64,000 nt of DNA. Source: an uncultured Corynebacterium sp. Its GTDB lineage: Bacteria; Actinomycetota; Actinomycetes; Mycobacteriales; Mycobacteriaceae. Location: NCBI GenBank assembly GCA_946223355.1, contig CAMIPB010000001.1, forward strand, positions 1 through 64,000. Direction: 5' to 3'. Position numbers and translations under genes: made by a program. The notes under the pieces are model-generated. The model had not been told where the DNA came from. It did not search any database and saw only the letters and a list, made by a program, of their open reading frames with translations. Numbering within the stretch: the stretch's first letter is position 1; each line of letters opens with the position of its first letter. Positions 8,876-17,937 of the stretch are shown piece after piece.

Positions 8876-10222
8876 TTAGATAACTCCCTGCGCAAGCATG
8901 GCATCTGCAACTTTCTTGAATCCATGAATGTTGGCTCCCAATACGTAGTCGCCCTCCCGGCCATACTCCTTGGCCGTGGCATCAATATTTTTGAATATAT
9001 TTCGCATAATTGACTGCAAACGCTGGTCAGTGTAGTCAAACGACCAGGAGTCGCGTGATGCATTCTGCTGCATTTCCAAGGCGGAGGTAGCAACGCCGCC
9101 TGCATTTGCTGCTTTGCCCGGCGCGAAATGAGTTTTGTTGTCTTCAAAGACACGAATAGCTTCGGGAGTAGATGGCATGTTTGCGCCCTCAGCGATGTAT
9201 TTAACGCCGTTGTCGACCAGGAGCTGTGCAGAGGTGGCGTCGAGTTCGTTTTGGGTTGCGCATGGAAGTGCGACGTCGGTAGGCACTTCCCAAATGTTTC
9301 CTCCCTCGACGAACTCCACGCCATTGCCAGCCTCACGCGCGTAGGCAGAAATACGCTCACGACGAACTTCTTTAATGTCGCGCAGAAGCTCTACGTCTAC
9401 ACCTTGCGGCGTTTTAATATACCCCGAGGAATCACTCATTGCCACGACAGTTGCACCTAATTCTTGCGCCTTGGTGGCTGCGTAGATGGCTACATTTCCC
9501 GAACCCGACACGATGACGCGCGCTCCTGAGATGTCTTCGCCGTTGGAAGTCATCATCTCGTCCGTGATGTACACGGTGCCGTACCCCGTAGCTTCCTTGC
9601 GAACCAGGGAGCCGCCCCATGCAAGTCCTTTGCCCGTGAGCACTCCGGACTCGTGCTGATTGGTCAGGCGGCGGTACTGGCCAAAAAGGTATCCAATTTC
9701 TCGGCCGCCTACTCCGATGTCTCCTGCTGGGACGTCGCGGTATTCACCGATGTGGCGCTGGAGCTCGGTCATAAATGACTGGCAAAAGCGCATGATTTCG
9801 CCTTCAGATTTTCCTTTCGGATCAAAGTCAGAGCCGCCTTTGCCGCCACCGATAGGCAAACCTGTGAGCGAATTTTTAAAGATTTGCTCGAATCCTAAGA
9901 ACTTGATGATTCCCAGGTTTACTGAAGGGTGAAAACGTATACCGCCCTTGTATGGGCCTAAAGCTGAGTTGAACTGCACACGGAAACCGCGGTTAACGCG
10001 GATTTCTCCACTGTCTGCAGTCCATGGAACCCGAAAAATCAACTGCCTCTCTGGTTCACAAAGGCGTTCAATAAGGCCGAAGTCTGCATAATGTGGGTCT
10101 TTTTCCAAGACGTAGCGCAGAGAAGACAAAATCTCTGATACTGCTTGATGAAACTCCGGTTCCCCAGCATTACGCTGAAGAATCTTGTCATAATAGTCGG
10201 CAATTTGTGCATCTACGTTCAT
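8876..10222 (-). CDS. gdhA: NADP-specific glutamate dehydrogenase
   Basis: GdhA aminates 2-oxoglutarate to glutamate with NADPH and ammonium, a main route of nitrogen assimilation in corynebacteria when ammonium is plentiful. The 448-residue length is that of the hexameric NADP enzyme. The substrate-binding loop LPIGGGKGGSDFDPKGKS (about residues 122-139) carries the catalytic Lys region, and a Rossmann motif VSGSGNVAIYAA lies near residue 239. The CATQNEL segment follows near 327. The ATG is preceded by AAGGGG with suitable spacing. The gene is monocistronic: its upstream gap of 228 bases separates it from a divergent gene. Confidence 0.97.
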   Translation of the reverse strand: MNVDAQIADYYDKILQRNAGEPEFHQAVSEILSSLRYVLEKDPHYADFGLIERLCEPERQLIFRVPWTADSGEIRVNRGFRVQFNSALGPYKGGIRFHPSVNLGIIKFLGFEQIFKNSLTGLPIGGGKGGSDFDPKGKSEGEIMRFCQSFMTELQRHIGEYRDVPAGDIGVGGREIGYLFGQYRRLTNQHESGVLTGKGLAWGGSLVRKEATGYGTVYITDEMMTSNGEDISGARVIVSGSGNVAIYAATKAQELGATVVAMSDSSGYIKTPQGVDVELLRDIKEVRRERISAYAREAGNGVEFVEGGNIWEVPTDVALPCATQNELDATSAQLLVDNGVKYIAEGANMPSTPEAIRVFEDNKTHFAPGKAANAGGVATSALEMQQNASRDSWSFDYTDQRLQSIMRNIFKNIDATAKEYGREGDYVLGANIHGFKKVADAMLAQGVI

Positions 10223-10436
10223 GTGCTATCCCCTTTTTAAATATTCAGTCCTAAAATAAAAGCTATTAGCCAGATCACTATGTAGGCAAAACAGTACGCA
10301 CGTCATTTTAAATTCCGCTTTCTACCGTACGCGGACATAACTCACTGCGCTACCAATTTCTCTGTGGTTTCCTCTGAGGCTTCCTCTGTGGCTTCCTCTG
10401 TGGCCCCGATGAGACGAGCCGGCTAGACCAGCCAGT
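10223..10436. other. Regulatory gap between gdhA and the glycerate-kinase-like gene
   Basis: The gap is AT-rich next to gdhA, with several A/T runs at 10235-10320 that could hold the gdhA promoter and nitrogen-control sites. I could not match a specific operator with confidence. The right part contains a 12-bp tandem repeat listed separately. Confidence 0.4.
10361..10404. repeat. 12-bp tandem repeat in intergenic DNA
   Basis: Just over three and a half copies of a 12-base unit (TCTGTGGCTTCC with variants TCTGTGGTTTCC and TCTGAGGCTTCC) lie head to tail. They are outside any gene. No known function is apparent. Confidence 0.9.
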
Positions 10437-10442
10437 TAAACT
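10437..10442 (+). promoter_or_regulatory. -10 element for leaderless glycerate-kinase-like gene
   Basis: TAAACT lies eight bases before the ATG at 10451, with no Shine-Dalgarno sequence, which suggests a leaderless transcript. Confidence 0.5.
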
Positions 10443-10450
10443 AGGCAGTC

Positions 10451-11119
10451 ATGTCACACTTTCCCCAAGTCGCGACCACGCCGTCCCCTGAAACTACGCA
10501 GACCATAACCTTGCCCACGGTTGATGCCAACGGAAGACTCGCACACCAAAATTATGTGCTTGACCAGACCATTGCTTATATCGATCCTCAACCCCGACCG
10601 GGCTCTAATTGGGATCCTCTCCATGCTGACTCTTATGGATTAGGTGTGCTCGTTGCTGACGCACAAGCCAAGGGCGCGCAGACCATCGTGCTTTCTTTAA
10701 GCAAGCTTGCCGACGTCGCTTCTTTCGACGCAGGCATGGGGCTCCTGGTCGCTTTAGGCGCAGCCCCTCACGACAGTCGCGGCTTCGCACTCCCTAAAGG
10801 AGCCGCACCGCTCATTAACCTCGATCGCATCGACACAGCCACCCTCAATATCCCCGCCGCCTGCCTCAACTGGGTCCTTGTCACCGATGACGGCGAATCA
10901 CTCTCCCCGGCGCAGGCGCCAGCGGCAAGCATGGGCGAAGATGGACTGACCAAAGAACAAGCCGCTTTGCTCACCGGCGCAATGATGCGCGTATGCGACG
11001 TCATGAATCTTGATCCCGCGACCCCAGGCCTTGGTGCAGGTGGCGGCATACCACTATCTCTCAAGTGGCTATCTACCACGATGTTCGGCGATGACTCTCA
11101 CTTTGAGATCCGCCATTAA
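10451..11119 (+). CDS. Degenerate glycerate-kinase-family protein
   Basis: A 222-residue protein that aligns only with the middle of the GlxK-type glycerate kinase family, which is normally about 370-400 residues. The match starts at DSYGLGVLVADAQAKGAQTI (family S-Y-G-L-G-E-L-I...G-A), continues with DAGMGLLVALGA, and ends at PGLGAGGG (family P-G-A-G-A-A-G-G). The family's glycine-rich G-G-S-A-T-N-D-G loop is replaced by S-K-L-A-D-V-A-S-F-D. The N-terminal D-S-F-K-G motif and the C-terminal region are absent. It is therefore unlikely to be a kinase, although the frame is intact. It converges on the next gene with a four-base overlap of the stop codons. Alternative: a separate family sharing only this fold. 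Confidence 0.55.
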   Translation: MSHFPQVATTPSPETTQTITLPTVDANGRLAHQNYVLDQTIAYIDPQPRPGSNWDPLHADSYGLGVLVADAQAKGAQTIVLSLSKLADVASFDAGMGLLVALGAAPHDSRGFALPKGAAPLINLDRIDTATLNIPAACLNWVLVTDDGESLSPAQAPAASMGEDGLTKEQAALLTGAMMRVCDVMNLDPATPGLGAGGGIPLSLKWLSTTMFGDDSHFEIRH

Positions 11120-11514
11120 GGCAAAACGTTCACTGCCCACGGAAAGATCGCTGGTACTTCAAAGCTGCGTTCATCCTCTAACAAAACGTGATCCTGCGGC
11201 AAGGCTGCGTGTGGAGTAAGCAAGCGCCCCAGTGTCATAGCGAGTTCATTAAGAGACCCAGTTACACCTTTTACATGGATCACATAGCGGTGCACGCCGG
11301 CGTCGGCAAGCTCTTGCCCCTCGTGCTCTTCGGCATAGGTTTGGCGCAACTGATCCTCTAATCCCTCCATTACCTGCGGATTAGATTCATGAGCAACTGT
11401 GGCACTATCCAGCTTTTTTGCTTCCAACAACTTATCCATAGCAGTCGCAAACATGGTGGCCACATCCTCAGCGTTATCATGAGGCACAAGCACATCAAAC
11501 GAAATCATTGGCAT
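11116..11514 (-). CDS. Conserved hypothetical protein, about 132 residues
   Basis: I do not recognise the family. The protein is soluble and acidic, has no signal peptide or membrane helix, and shows alternating strand/helix character (MISFDVLVPHDNAEDVATMF, then an Asp/Glu/Gln-rich middle). The start is uncertain: ATGs at 11514 and 11508 are both possible; 11514 has AGGTAG upstream. The longer frame to 11544 would overlap the ribosome binding site of the divergent amidohydrolase gene. Its 3' end overlaps the stop of the convergent upstream gene by four bases. Confidence 0.6.
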   Translation of the reverse strand: MPMISFDVLVPHDNAEDVATMFATAMDKLLEAKKLDSATVAHESNPQVMEGLEDQLRQTYAEEHEGQELADAGVHRYVIHVKGVTGSLNELAMTLGRLLTPHAALPQDHVLLEDERSFEVPAIFPWAVNVLP

Positions 11515-11561
11515 ACCCGCCAACTCTACCTGCACAAAGTTCAAGGAGGGCTCTCCGCTCT

Positions 11562-12884
11562 ATGTCTGAGTCATCTGCCACCCAAAAATCAAGTTCACCG
11601 GCACGCATATCCAACGCCGCTCGAATCAAAGAACTACTCGTATCCTTTTCTGGTTCAGATGAGACCACCCCACCATGTGATCTTGCGTGGCAAAAAGACT
11701 TCTACGAGGATCTCCACCGCAATCCCGAACTGTCTCACGAAGAAGAACGAACAGCCCAAAAAATCCTTGAAGAGCTCCAACGAATCCAAGAGACACACGG
11801 CATTACTTACGAAATCCAAACCGGAATTGGCGGCCATGGAATCGTGGCTGTGCACAATAATCCTGGCAGCTCTGGCACCTCTGACAGCGCTTCCGGAACC
11901 GGCCCTACCGTTTTAATGCGCGCGGACTTTGATGCGCTTCCCGTCAAAGAAGAATCCGGTGCGTCCTACGCCTCAACTAACGGATGCATGCACGCGTGTG
12001 GGCATGATATGCACGCTACCGCCCTGTTAGGTGCCTGCGAAATACTAGCCAGCACCACAAACGAATGGTCAGGTACCTTTATCGCTTTATTTCAGCCTGC
12101 AGAAGAAACCTCGGTGGGAGCCAAATACATGCTCGCTGACAATCTGACGGAAAGAATTCCCAAGCCCGACGTATGCCTGGGACAACACATCATGCCGGGC
12201 AAAGCCGGCGTGGTGTCTTCTAAGCCTGGCGCCATCTTAGCTGGCTGTGACTCTTTGCGGATTACTGTTTTTGGCTCATCCGCACATGCCTCCATGCCAC
12301 ACAAGGCAATAGATCCCACCTATATCGCTGCGATGATTGTTATTCGGCTACAGGCAATTGTGGGCCGCGAGGTATCTCCTGACGACTTCTTTGTCATATC
12401 CGTTGGTGAGCTTCACGCGGGAGACAAAAACAACATCATCCCAGCATCTGCCGAAATCGTGCTGAACACTCGCTTTTATAAACCAGAGCTCGCCGAAAAA
12501 GTCTACGACTCAGTACGTGCCGTTGTACATGCAGAGTGCATGGCCTCCGGCTCATCAAAGGAGCCTACCTTTGAGTTTTTTGCTCACGGCGAAGTTGTGG
12601 ACAATGACCCGACAGTTTTTGAATCCGTACGTGAAGTTTTTGATGAGGTCTTCACTTCTGAATCTATTGACGCGGAGCGTTCCACCGCATCCGAAGATTT
12701 TTGCTATATCCCGCAAGCTTTCGGCGTCCCATATCTCTTCTGGTTTGTAGGTTCCACTCCAAATGAACTGATGGACAACCCGCCCGTCAACCACCAGTCC
12801 AATTTTCTTCCAGCGTATGGACCTACGGTTACCTCATCTACCCGTGCAGCAGCAGCTGCGATTTTGAATTTCCTAGCCAACTAA
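11562..12884 (+). CDS. M20-family amidohydrolase (AmiA/hippurate hydrolase type)
   Basis: A 440-residue zinc-dependent amidohydrolase of the M20D/IAA-amino-acid hydrolase group, which cleaves N-acyl amino acids or similar amides. The motif GCMHACGHDMHATALLG (about residues 144-160) carries the metal-binding Cys, His and Asp residues. FQPAEE is near 176 (catalytic Glu) and GQHIMPGKAG near 207. The dimerisation domain has FGSSAHASMPHKAIDP near 233-248. The C-terminal E-D-F motif (STASEDFCYI) completes the active site. The ATG at 11562 is chosen because AAGGAGGG lies eleven bases upstream; the frame is open to 11508. The N terminus is Ser-rich. The substrate is not determinable. Confidence 0.88.
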   Translation: MSESSATQKSSSPARISNAARIKELLVSFSGSDETTPPCDLAWQKDFYEDLHRNPELSHEEERTAQKILEELQRIQETHGITYEIQTGIGGHGIVAVHNNPGSSGTSDSASGTGPTVLMRADFDALPVKEESGASYASTNGCMHACGHDMHATALLGACEILASTTNEWSGTFIALFQPAEETSVGAKYMLADNLTERIPKPDVCLGQHIMPGKAGVVSSKPGAILAGCDSLRITVFGSSAHASMPHKAIDPTYIAAMIVIRLQAIVGREVSPDDFFVISVGELHAGDKNNIIPASAEIVLNTRFYKPELAEKVYDSVRAVVHAECMASGSSKEPTFEFFAHGEVVDNDPTVFESVREVFDEVFTSESIDAERSTASEDFCYIPQAFGVPYLFWFVGSTPNELMDNPPVNHQSNFLPAYGPTVTSSTRAAAAAILNFLAN

Positions 12885-12972
12885 CTTCTGGGCAGCGCGA
12901 TCGTGTGAACACAGATAAGCTTGGAGACGCTTCACTCACGAGCTTGCAAAATTCAAAGGAAATCACTTCACA

Positions 12973-15408
12973 ATGAGCAATTCTCCACGTCACCCTTTTG
13001 AGCCCACAGTCCCTGGACATGTTCGTGCTGCGTCTGGAACTAGCCCGAATTTAGCAACGAATCGTAAGTTCTGGTTTGGCTTGTCTTCAGCTGTCATGGA
13101 GCAAATTGCTGATCGTTGGCAGGCAACCGAGGATGCCTACAACGCAACCCGCCAGCAGCATTATTTGTCTGCAGAATTCCTCATGGGTCGAGCCTTGCTC
13201 AATAACCTAACCAACTTGGACTTGGTAGAAGAAGCACAGGCAGCTTCGCTAGACAGTGGCCGTGAGCTCACTGATGCTCTTGAACAGGAGCACGACGCAG
13301 CGTTGGGCAACGGCGGATTAGGCCGACTGGCAGCGTGCTTCCTTGACTCGGCAGTAACCCAGAACTACCCAGTTACCGGCTACGGTCTCCTGTATCGTTA
13401 TGGCCTGTTCCGCCAGTTCTTTGAAAACGGCTACCAGCACGAGAAGCCGGACCCATGGATGGAAAATGGCTATCCCTTCGTCATTCGCCATGCTGGTGAG
13501 CAGCGTCGCGTTCACTTTGATGACATGGATGTACGGGCCATTCCTTATGACATGCCTATTGTCGGTTATGGCACGGAAAATGTTGGAACTTTGCGCTTGT
13601 GGAAGTCTGAACCAATCGAAGACTTCGACTACGATGCGTTCAACTCTCAGCGCTTTACCGATGCGATCATCGAGCGCGAGCGCGTGATGGACATCTGCCG
13701 TGTTCTCTACCCGAACGACACCACCTATGAAGGTAAGGTTCTCCGAGTCCGCCAGCAGTACTTCTTTGTGTCTGCTTCCTTGCAGATGATGGTGGACAAC
13801 TACATCAAGGAACACGGCAAAGATCTGCGCGGTTTTGCTGACTACAACTGCATTCAGCTCAACGACACCCACCCGGTCCTTGCCATCCCTGAACTCATGC
13901 GCATCCTCTTGGATGATTACGGATTTACTTGGGAAGATGCATGGGACGTAACGTGCAAGACCTTTGCATACACCAACCACACCGTGTTGGCCGAAGCTCT
14001 AGAGCAATGGGACGTATCCATCTTCCAGCAGCTTTTCTGGCGAATCTGGCAGATCGTGGAAGAAATCAACCGTCGCTTCCGTGAGGATATGTTCGCGCGC
14101 GGCCTAGACGAGGGTCGCGTTAACTACATGTCCCCTGTCCACGATGGCAAGGTTCATATGGCGTGGATTGCCTGCTACGCTGCGTACTCCATCAACGGCG
14201 TCGCCGCCCTACACACCGAGATTATCAAGCGGGAAACGCTACGCGATTGGCACGATCTCTGGCCAGAAAAGTTCAACAACAAGACCAATGGTGTTACCCC
14301 GCGTCGCTGGCTCAAGATGTGTAACCCAAAGCTATCTGATCTGCTCACCGCAAAAACGGGTTCAGATGCCTGGGTGACTGACTTGTCCGTCCTCAAAGAC
14401 CTTGCGCCGTTGGCCAAGGACGCAACTGTGATGCGTGAGCTTATGGACATCAAGTATGCGAATAAGAAGGATTTCGCAGAATGGATTGAAAAACACCAAG
14501 GTGCAAAGGTTGATCCAAATTCCATTTTTGACGTACAGATTAAGCGCTTGCACGAATACAAGCGTCAGCTCCTCAATGCGCTGTACATTTTAGATCTGTA
14601 CTTCCGCGTGAAAGAAGACGGCGAAACCGTTCCACCCCGTACTTTCATCTTTGCCGCCAAGGCTGCTCCGGGGTACACCCGGGCTAAGGCCATCATCAAG
14701 TTCATCAACGCTGTTGGCGAGTTGGTTAACAACGCCCCAGCGACAAAAGACACCTTGAAGGTAGTTTTCGTGGAAAACTACAACGTCTCCCCTGCTGAAC
14801 GCATCATTCCTGCAGCAGATATTTCTGAACAGATTTCCGTCGCGGGCAAAGAAGCTTCCGGTACGTCCAACATGAAATTCATGATGAACGGTGCATTGAC
14901 CCTGGGTACCTTGGATGGTGCAAACGTAGAAATCGTGGAAGCTGTCGGTGAAGAAAACGCTTATATCTTCGGCGCCAAGGAAGAAGAACTTCCTGAACTT
15001 CGCGCAAACTACAACCCAGGCGAGCTGTACAACACAGTTCCTGGCCTTTCCCGAGTCCTCGATGCAATGACCTCTGGGCTGTTGGGCGACGATACACGTG
15101 ACATGTTCAACGATCTGCGCTCGTCGTTGCTGGACGGCTACGGCGAGTCTGCTGCCGACGTCTACTACGTCCTTGGTGACTTTGCCGACTACCGTGAGAC
15201 TCGTGACCGCATGGCAAATGACTACATGAACAGCGAACTCAAATGGGCGCAAATGTGCTGGCACAACATCTGCCACTCTGGCCGCTTTTCCTCCGACCGC
15301 ACAATCGCCGATTATGCGCGCGAGGTCTGGAAGCTCGATCCAACCCCCATCGAAGACACGTCTTTCCCGGCTTCCGGAAAGATCGAAAACAGCGCAAATA
15401 CGCTCTAA
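12973..15408 (+). CDS. glgP: Glycogen/maltodextrin phosphorylase
   Basis: GlgP releases glucose 1-phosphate from alpha-1,4-glucans by phosphorolysis, in the cytosol. The 811-residue length is standard for family GT35. The N-terminal LSAEFLMGRALLNNL (about residues 64-78) and EQEHDAALGNGGLGRLAACF (about 102-121) are conserved. The pyridoxal phosphate site EASGTSNMKFMMNGALTLG lies around residues 626-644, with the cofactor lysine in NMKF. KRLHEYKRQ near 525 is the usual phosphate/glucan region. The gene follows an 88-base gap with AAAGGAAAT upstream of the ATG and is followed by a strong terminator. It works with glgX, encoded at 27.4 kb. Confidence 0.97.
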   Translation: MSNSPRHPFEPTVPGHVRAASGTSPNLATNRKFWFGLSSAVMEQIADRWQATEDAYNATRQQHYLSAEFLMGRALLNNLTNLDLVEEAQAASLDSGRELTDALEQEHDAALGNGGLGRLAACFLDSAVTQNYPVTGYGLLYRYGLFRQFFENGYQHEKPDPWMENGYPFVIRHAGEQRRVHFDDMDVRAIPYDMPIVGYGTENVGTLRLWKSEPIEDFDYDAFNSQRFTDAIIERERVMDICRVLYPNDTTYEGKVLRVRQQYFFVSASLQMMVDNYIKEHGKDLRGFADYNCIQLNDTHPVLAIPELMRILLDDYGFTWEDAWDVTCKTFAYTNHTVLAEALEQWDVSIFQQLFWRIWQIVEEINRRFREDMFARGLDEGRVNYMSPVHDGKVHMAWIACYAAYSINGVAALHTEIIKRETLRDWHDLWPEKFNNKTNGVTPRRWLKMCNPKLSDLLTAKTGSDAWVTDLSVLKDLAPLAKDATVMRELMDIKYANKKDFAEWIEKHQGAKVDPNSIFDVQIKRLHEYKRQLLNALYILDLYFRVKEDGETVPPRTFIFAAKAAPGYTRAKAIIKFINAVGELVNNAPATKDTLKVVFVENYNVSPAERIIPAADISEQISVAGKEASGTSNMKFMMNGALTLGTLDGANVEIVEAVGEENAYIFGAKEEELPELRANYNPGELYNTVPGLSRVLDAMTSGLLGDDTRDMFNDLRSSLLDGYGESAADVYYVLGDFADYRETRDRMANDYMNSELKWAQMCWHNICHSGRFSSDRTIADYAREVWKLDPTPIEDTSFPASGKIENSANTL

Positions 15409-15423
15409 GCGGGTTTAGACGCA

Positions 15424-15470
15424 CCTCAGCCCCTAACTTCCATATTCGGGAGCTAGGGGCTGGGGTTTTA
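15424..15470 (+). terminator. Intrinsic terminator of glgP
   Basis: CAGCCCCTA (15427-15435) pairs with TAGGGGCTG (15454-15462) and is followed by GGGTTTTAATT. It lies in the 94-base gap between glgP and the convergent pyk gene. The U-tract is present only on the plus strand, so it mainly serves glgP. Confidence 0.8.
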
Positions 15471-15502
15471 ATTCAGCGTGGTTTCGGCCACGAAAAGATA
15501 AA

Positions 15503-16927
15503 TTACTTCTGCGCTTCCAAAGCCTCCCCTGTGCGGTGCACCTGAATCATGTTGGTGTTGCCTGAGATTCCCGGAGGGGTTCCTGCGACAACAACAACCA
15601 TGTCGCCTTCATCGTATTCTGGTAGTTGCAAGAGCTCGCGATCTAAAACACGCATCATCTCGTCGGAGCTATTGACATCAGGACACAGGAAAGTACGAGC
15701 ACCCCAAGTCAGCGCCAGCTGGGAACGCACAGCCTGGTGTGGAGTAAAGACCAACAGTGGCAATGGGGAGTGCAGGCGCGCCATGCGTCGTGCGGTGTCT
15801 CCAGACGTGGTAAACGCAACCAAAGCCTTGGCGTGTAGACGCTCAGCGATATCACGAGCGGAGTAGGAAATGACGCCGCGCTTTGTGCGTGGGATGTGCG
15901 CCAGCGGTGGCACTGCTCCTTCGCTTTCTGCTCGGCTCACGATTCGAGACATAGTACGGACAACGTTGTGCGGGTCTACGCCTATCGACGTCTCGCCAGA
16001 CAACATCACTGCGTCCGCGCCGTCTAGGACTGCGTTGGCAACATCCGAAGCTTCCGCACGAGTTGGGCGAGAGTTTTCAATCATGGAGTCAAGCATCTGA
16101 GTAGCGACGATGACCGGCTTCGCGTTCTCGCGTGCAATTTGTACCGCGCGTTTTTGCACGAGTGGAACCTGCTCCAACTCAACCTCAACGCCTAGATCAC
16201 CACGAGCGACCATGATGGCGTCGAAAGCCAAGACGATGGATTCTAACGCATCTACTGCCTCAGGCTTTTCCAACTTCGCGATGACAGGAACTCGGCGGCC
16301 TACCTCATCCATAATCTCATGCACTAAATCGACGTCTGCGGGAGAACGGACGAAGGACAATGCAATGAGGTCAACTCCCAAGCGAAGAGCGAAGCGTAGG
16401 TCTTCCTTGTCCTTCTCAGACAGCGCAGGAACAGAAATATCCATGCCAGGAAGGGACACGCCCTTGTTGTTGGACACCGGGCCGCCCTCGGTGACCTCAC
16501 ACACGACGTCGTTGCCATCGACTTCCTTGCACACCAGGGCGACCTTGCCATCGTCGACAAGCAAACGATCGCCAGGCTCGGCGTCATTGGCCAGACCCTT
16601 GTAGGTGGTGGAGACTCGATCATGGGTGCCTTCGCAGTCTTCAACGGTAATGCGAATTACCTCGCCGGTCTCCCAGTAGGTCTTTTCTTCCTTGAAGCGT
16701 CCCAGGCGAATCTTTGGCCCCTGGAGATCAGCCAGAACGCCTACTGCGCGGCCAGACTCATCAGTTGCCTCACGAACCCACCGATAGTTCTGCTCATGAT
16801 CCGCGTGCTCACCGTGAGAAAAGTTCAGGCGAGCAACATCCATTCCATCATTCACAAGTCCAAGGATCTTCTCCTTGGTTGCTACAGCCGGGCCAAGAGT
16901 ACAAACGATTTTGGTTCTTCTATCCAC
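15503..16927 (-). CDS. pyk: Pyruvate kinase
   Basis: Pyruvate kinase transfers phosphate from phosphoenolpyruvate to ADP, the last step of glycolysis. The 474-residue protein has the N-terminal RRTKIVCTLGPA, the VARLNFSHG segment (about 32-40), the active-site region VIAKLEKPEAV near 220, and MVARGDLGVEV near 240. MLDSMIENSRPTRAEASDVA follows around 274-293 and SGETSIG near 310. The C-terminal regulatory domain is complete. The start is a GTG at 16927 preceded by TAGGCT eight bases upstream, so a leaderless mRNA is likely. The order pyk-lgt-trpC is conserved in corynebacteria. Confidence 0.97.
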   Translation of the reverse strand: MDRRTKIVCTLGPAVATKEKILGLVNDGMDVARLNFSHGEHADHEQNYRWVREATDESGRAVGVLADLQGPKIRLGRFKEEKTYWETGEVIRITVEDCEGTHDRVSTTYKGLANDAEPGDRLLVDDGKVALVCKEVDGNDVVCEVTEGGPVSNNKGVSLPGMDISVPALSEKDKEDLRFALRLGVDLIALSFVRSPADVDLVHEIMDEVGRRVPVIAKLEKPEAVDALESIVLAFDAIMVARGDLGVEVELEQVPLVQKRAVQIARENAKPVIVATQMLDSMIENSRPTRAEASDVANAVLDGADAVMLSGETSIGVDPHNVVRTMSRIVSRAESEGAVPPLAHIPRTKRGVISYSARDIAERLHAKALVAFTTSGDTARRMARLHSPLPLLVFTPHQAVRSQLALTWGARTFLCPDVNSSDEMMRVLDRELLQLPEYDEGDMVVVVAGTPPGISGNTNMIQVHRTGEALEAQK

Positions 16928-16935
16928 AATTCACC

Positions 16936-16941
16936 AGCCTA
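16936..16941 (-). promoter_or_regulatory. -10 element for leaderless pyk
   Basis: TAGGCT on the minus strand is eight bases before the pyk GTG start, without a Shine-Dalgarno sequence. Confidence 0.5.
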
Positions 16942-16990
16942 CTTAAAAAGGAAGTTTTGGGGGCTATCCCTAACCTACTCCCTACCACTA

Positions 16991-17878
16991 CTACCTGCTA
17001 CCTGCTACCGCTGCAGAATAATGCGGATCTACTTCCTCTTTGCTCTCCTGTCCACGTCGAAGTGCGAAAAACACTATCAGCGCAATGACAAAAAGTAGCA
17101 CCGAGACGATCGCATTGATTCGTACACCAAAGACGAGAGTCGCTGTATCTGCGCGCATAAGCTCGATCCAGAAACGGCCTGCTGTGTACCCCGCCACATA
17201 GAGTGCGAAAACTCTTCCATAGCCCAACTTCCATGCCTTTTGCGCCCACAAAAGGAATAAGCAAACAGCAACATTCCACAGCAGTTCGTACAAAAAGGTA
17301 GGGTGCACGGAAGTTATTACCTCACCGGTAGAGTGCCCGGAAATTGGGGCAAACTCGCCGTTTTCATCTACTCGGTAAAAAATATCCAACGCCCACGGAA
17401 CAGCCGTCTCACGCCCATAGAGTTCCTGGTTAAACCAGTTGCCCAACCGGCCAATAGCTTGGGCAAGTACCAATCCGGGCGCCACTGCGTCTGCAAACGG
17501 TGCCATTGGGATTTTTTTGATCTTAAACATGATCCAAATAGCGAATACTCCAAGAGCCACTGCACCCCAGATACCGAGCCCACCATTACTGATCTTTAAG
17601 GCGTCAGCTGGGTTACACGTCTCACAAAAATATTTGTTGTAGTCCGTTGCCACGTGATAGAGGCGCCCACCAATTATTCCCGCCGGAATTATGACTATTG
17701 CTGCATCCCAGACCGTGTCAGGATTACCCCCGCGGGCAGTGTAACGCTTCATCGTCATCCACAACGCCACCAAAATTCCAGTCACGATGCACAATGCATA
17801 CGCGCGAATCGGTACTGGACCGAGATGCCAGACGCCTTGAGGTGGGGACGGGATATTAGCCAAAATCATCTCTTGCAC
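16991..17878 (-). CDS. lgt: Prolipoprotein diacylglyceryl transferase
   Basis: Lgt transfers diacylglycerol from phosphatidylglycerol to the lipobox cysteine of prolipoproteins, the first step of lipoprotein maturation. The 295-residue, seven-helix membrane protein has the IPSPPQGVWHLGPVPIRAYA start, GGRLYHV near 70, and the Lgt signature LAQAIGRLGNWFNQELYGR (about residues 135-153). HPTFLYE lies near 197 and a conserved GRFWIE motif near 236. The tail is hydrophilic. The GTG at 17878 has TAGTAT seven bases upstream, a likely leaderless start; an in-frame ATG four codons later is an alternative. It supplies the lipoproteins predicted in this window together with lspA at 44.4 kb. Confidence 0.96.
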   Translation of the reverse strand: MQEMILANIPSPPQGVWHLGPVPIRAYALCIVTGILVALWMTMKRYTARGGNPDTVWDAAIVIIPAGIIGGRLYHVATDYNKYFCETCNPADALKISNGGLGIWGAVALGVFAIWIMFKIKKIPMAPFADAVAPGLVLAQAIGRLGNWFNQELYGRETAVPWALDIFYRVDENGEFAPISGHSTGEVITSVHPTFLYELLWNVAVCLFLLWAQKAWKLGYGRVFALYVAGYTAGRFWIELMRADTATLVFGVRINAIVSVLLFVIALIVFFALRRGQESKEEVDPHYSAAVAGSR

Positions 17879-17885
17879 CCGGCCA

Positions 17886-17891
17886 ATACTA
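17886..17891 (-). promoter_or_regulatory. -10 element for leaderless lgt
   Basis: TAGTAT on the minus strand is seven bases before the GTG start of lgt. Confidence 0.5.
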
Positions 17892-17937
17892 CCGCCTGTG
17901 TCTGACTGTTGTGCCAGTCTTTACGTTAGCGCTAGTT

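Noticed and set aside
13318..13980. Minus-strand 220-residue frame inside glgP
   Set aside because: It is a shadow of glgP, which has a complete and conserved protein on the plus strand.
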